Assembly: GCF_004458765.1 (NCBI RefSeq)
Contig: NZ_SPJX01000410.1
Coordinates: 87,574-151,573 of the forward strand
From: Microvirga pakistanensis
GTDB taxonomy: Bacteria; Pseudomonadota; Alphaproteobacteria; Rhizobiales; Beijerinckiaceae
DNA: 64,000 bases
Reading direction: 5' to 3'
Shown here piece after piece: positions 63,202 to 64,000 of the stretch. Position numbers and translations under genes: made by a program. Position 1 is the stretch's first letter; each line of letters opens with the position of its first letter. The notes under the pieces were generated by a model. It searched no databases. It worked only from the letters and a program-made list of their open reading frames with translations, and was not told the DNA's origin.

Positions 63202-64000
63202 TCATCGCCCGCGGTGGACGGACCGCTGCACGAGCATGGCGATAATGATGATGGCACCTTGAACCGCGCCCACGAGGAACTCGGAGACGAAGTTCGACAG
63301 CACCATGATATTGGCGACGAGTTCGAGGATCACCGCACCGACGACGGTTCCCCAGATACGGCCGACGCCGCCCCTGAGAGCGGTGCCGCCGATGACGACG
63401 GCGGTGATGGCCTGCAGTTCCCACAGGAGACCGGTGGTTGGTGTGGCGGAGCCGAGGCGGGGTACATAGACGAGCACCGCGATGCCGACGCAGATGCCTT
63501 GAATGATGTAGGTGAGCGTGCGCACCCGCCAGATCGGCACACCCGAATAGCGAGCGACATCCTCGTTCGAGCCGAGCGCCACCACATGGCGGCCGAACGA
63601 GGTGCGGTAGAGGATCAGGGCGCCGATGGCGGCCACAACCAGAAAGGCGATGATCGGCACCGGAATGCCGAACACGCTGCCGAAATAGACTGGGCGGTAG
63701 AGCTCGCGCAGCTCGAAATTGCGCATGGTGATGGTGCCGCCCGCCGCCAGCCACACCACGAGCGAGCGGAAGATGCCCATCGTGCCGAGCGTCACGATGA
63801 AAGGTTCGATCCTCCCGAAGGTGACGATCAATCCGTTCGCCATGCCGCATGCGGCGCTCAGGCCAACGGCCGCCAGCATGCCGAGCGCAAGCGTGCTCAC
63901 ATCCGCTGCGCCGAGCGAGTTGAGGGTCAGGATCATCACGCCCGCCGTGAGGGCCGCCATGGAGCCTACGGAGAGGTCGAGACCGCCACCGGCGATCACG
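63202..64000 (-). CDS. Ribose-type sugar ABC transporter permease (start outside window)
   Basis: An inner-membrane permease of the RbsC (BPD_transp_2) family; 266 C-terminal residues are visible and the start is beyond base 64000. GGGLDLSVGSMAALTAGVM is the family's signature near the N terminus, FGRIEPFIVTLGTMGIFRSLV and RTSFGRHVVALGSNEDVARYSGV follow, and GGTALRGGVGRIWGTVVGAVIL is near the end. The ATPase gene is presumably upstream. It heads the visible part of the sugar operon. Confidence 0.92.
   Translation of the reverse strand, partial: VIAGGGLDLSVGSMAALTAGVMILTLNSLGAADVSTLALGMLAAVGLSAACGMANGLIVTFGRIEPFIVTLGTMGIFRSLVVWLAAGGTITMRNFELRELYRPVYFGSVFGIPVPIIAFLVVAAIGALILYRTSFGRHVVALGSNEDVARYSGVPIWRVRTLTYIIQGICVGIAVLVYVPRLGSATPTTGLLWELQAITAVVIGGTALRGGVGRIWGTVVGAVILELVANIMVLSNFVSEFLVGAVQGAIIIIAMLVQRSVHRGR

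Overview
The window is high-GC chromosomal DNA with dense, short-spaced operons, many 4-nt ATGA or GTGA overlaps, and no rRNA, tRNA, CRISPR, phage or insertion-sequence signal that I can see. The gene content points to an alphaproteobacterium of the Hyphomicrobiales (Rhizobiales): a cellulose-synthase locus with BcsN, ugp, dpp and liv ABC importers, Zur-type regulators, and a saccharopine/aminoadipate plus glutaryl-CoA lysine-degradation gene set. A soil or plant-associated Methylobacteriaceae/Microvirga-like genus is my guess from general resemblance only.

Layout. 1-0.6 kb: end of a LysR regulator. 0.7-1.6 kb: transaldolase. 1.8-8.2 kb: lysine/aminoadipate catabolism, with a ThDP enzyme, an ALDH7-type aldehyde dehydrogenase and a saccharopine/lysine dehydrogenase on the minus strand, divergent from an Lrp regulator coupled to a FAD amine oxidase. 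8.2-8.9 kb: a YflT-like stress protein. 9.0-13.6 kb: the ugpBAEC glycerol-3-phosphate importer behind a three-unit Pho box. 13.6-17.9 kb: an ammonia-lyase, a small secreted protein, two GNATs and an allantoate/carbamoyl amidohydrolase. 17.9-19.4 kb: a flavoprotein ferredoxin reductase and a [2Fe-2S] ferredoxin. 19.5-24.1 kb: a Liv-type importer whose two permeases are fused. 24.2-27.7 kb: an amidase, an SMP-30 lactonase, an aldose epimerase and a small unknown ORF. 27.7-32.8 kb: an M3 peptidase, a Tat-exported dienelactone hydrolase-like protein and an AI-2E permease with an extra C-terminal domain. 32.8-38.4 kb: dppABCDF. 38.7-47.8 kb: cellulose synthesis (bcsN, bcsA, bcsB, bcsZ and a TPR protein). 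48.1-49.3 kb: a Bcr/CflA exporter. 49.3-53.6 kb: a LysR regulator divergent from glutaryl-CoA dehydrogenase, a DapB-like protein and a CaiB/BaiF CoA-transferase. 53.6-58.5 kb: a TetR repressor divergent from an RND pump. 58.6-59.7 kb: two Zur/Fur-family genes, one without metal ligands. 59.8-64 kb: a sugar or polyol operon (permease, binding protein, TIM-barrel isomerase, Gfo/Idh dehydrogenase) running off the end.

How the genes fit together. Two clusters about 42 kb apart could form one lysine route: amine oxidation to aminoadipate semialdehyde and aminoadipate (3.5-8.2 kb), then glutaryl-CoA to crotonyl-CoA (50.4-53.6 kb). The ThDP enzyme beside the first and the CoA-transferase beside the second suggest an alternative 2-oxoadipate, glutarate semialdehyde, glutarate, glutaryl-CoA branch; this is inference. 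Three importers (ugp, dpp, rbs-like) carry a hairpin immediately after the binding-protein gene, a shared layout for making more binding protein than membrane components.
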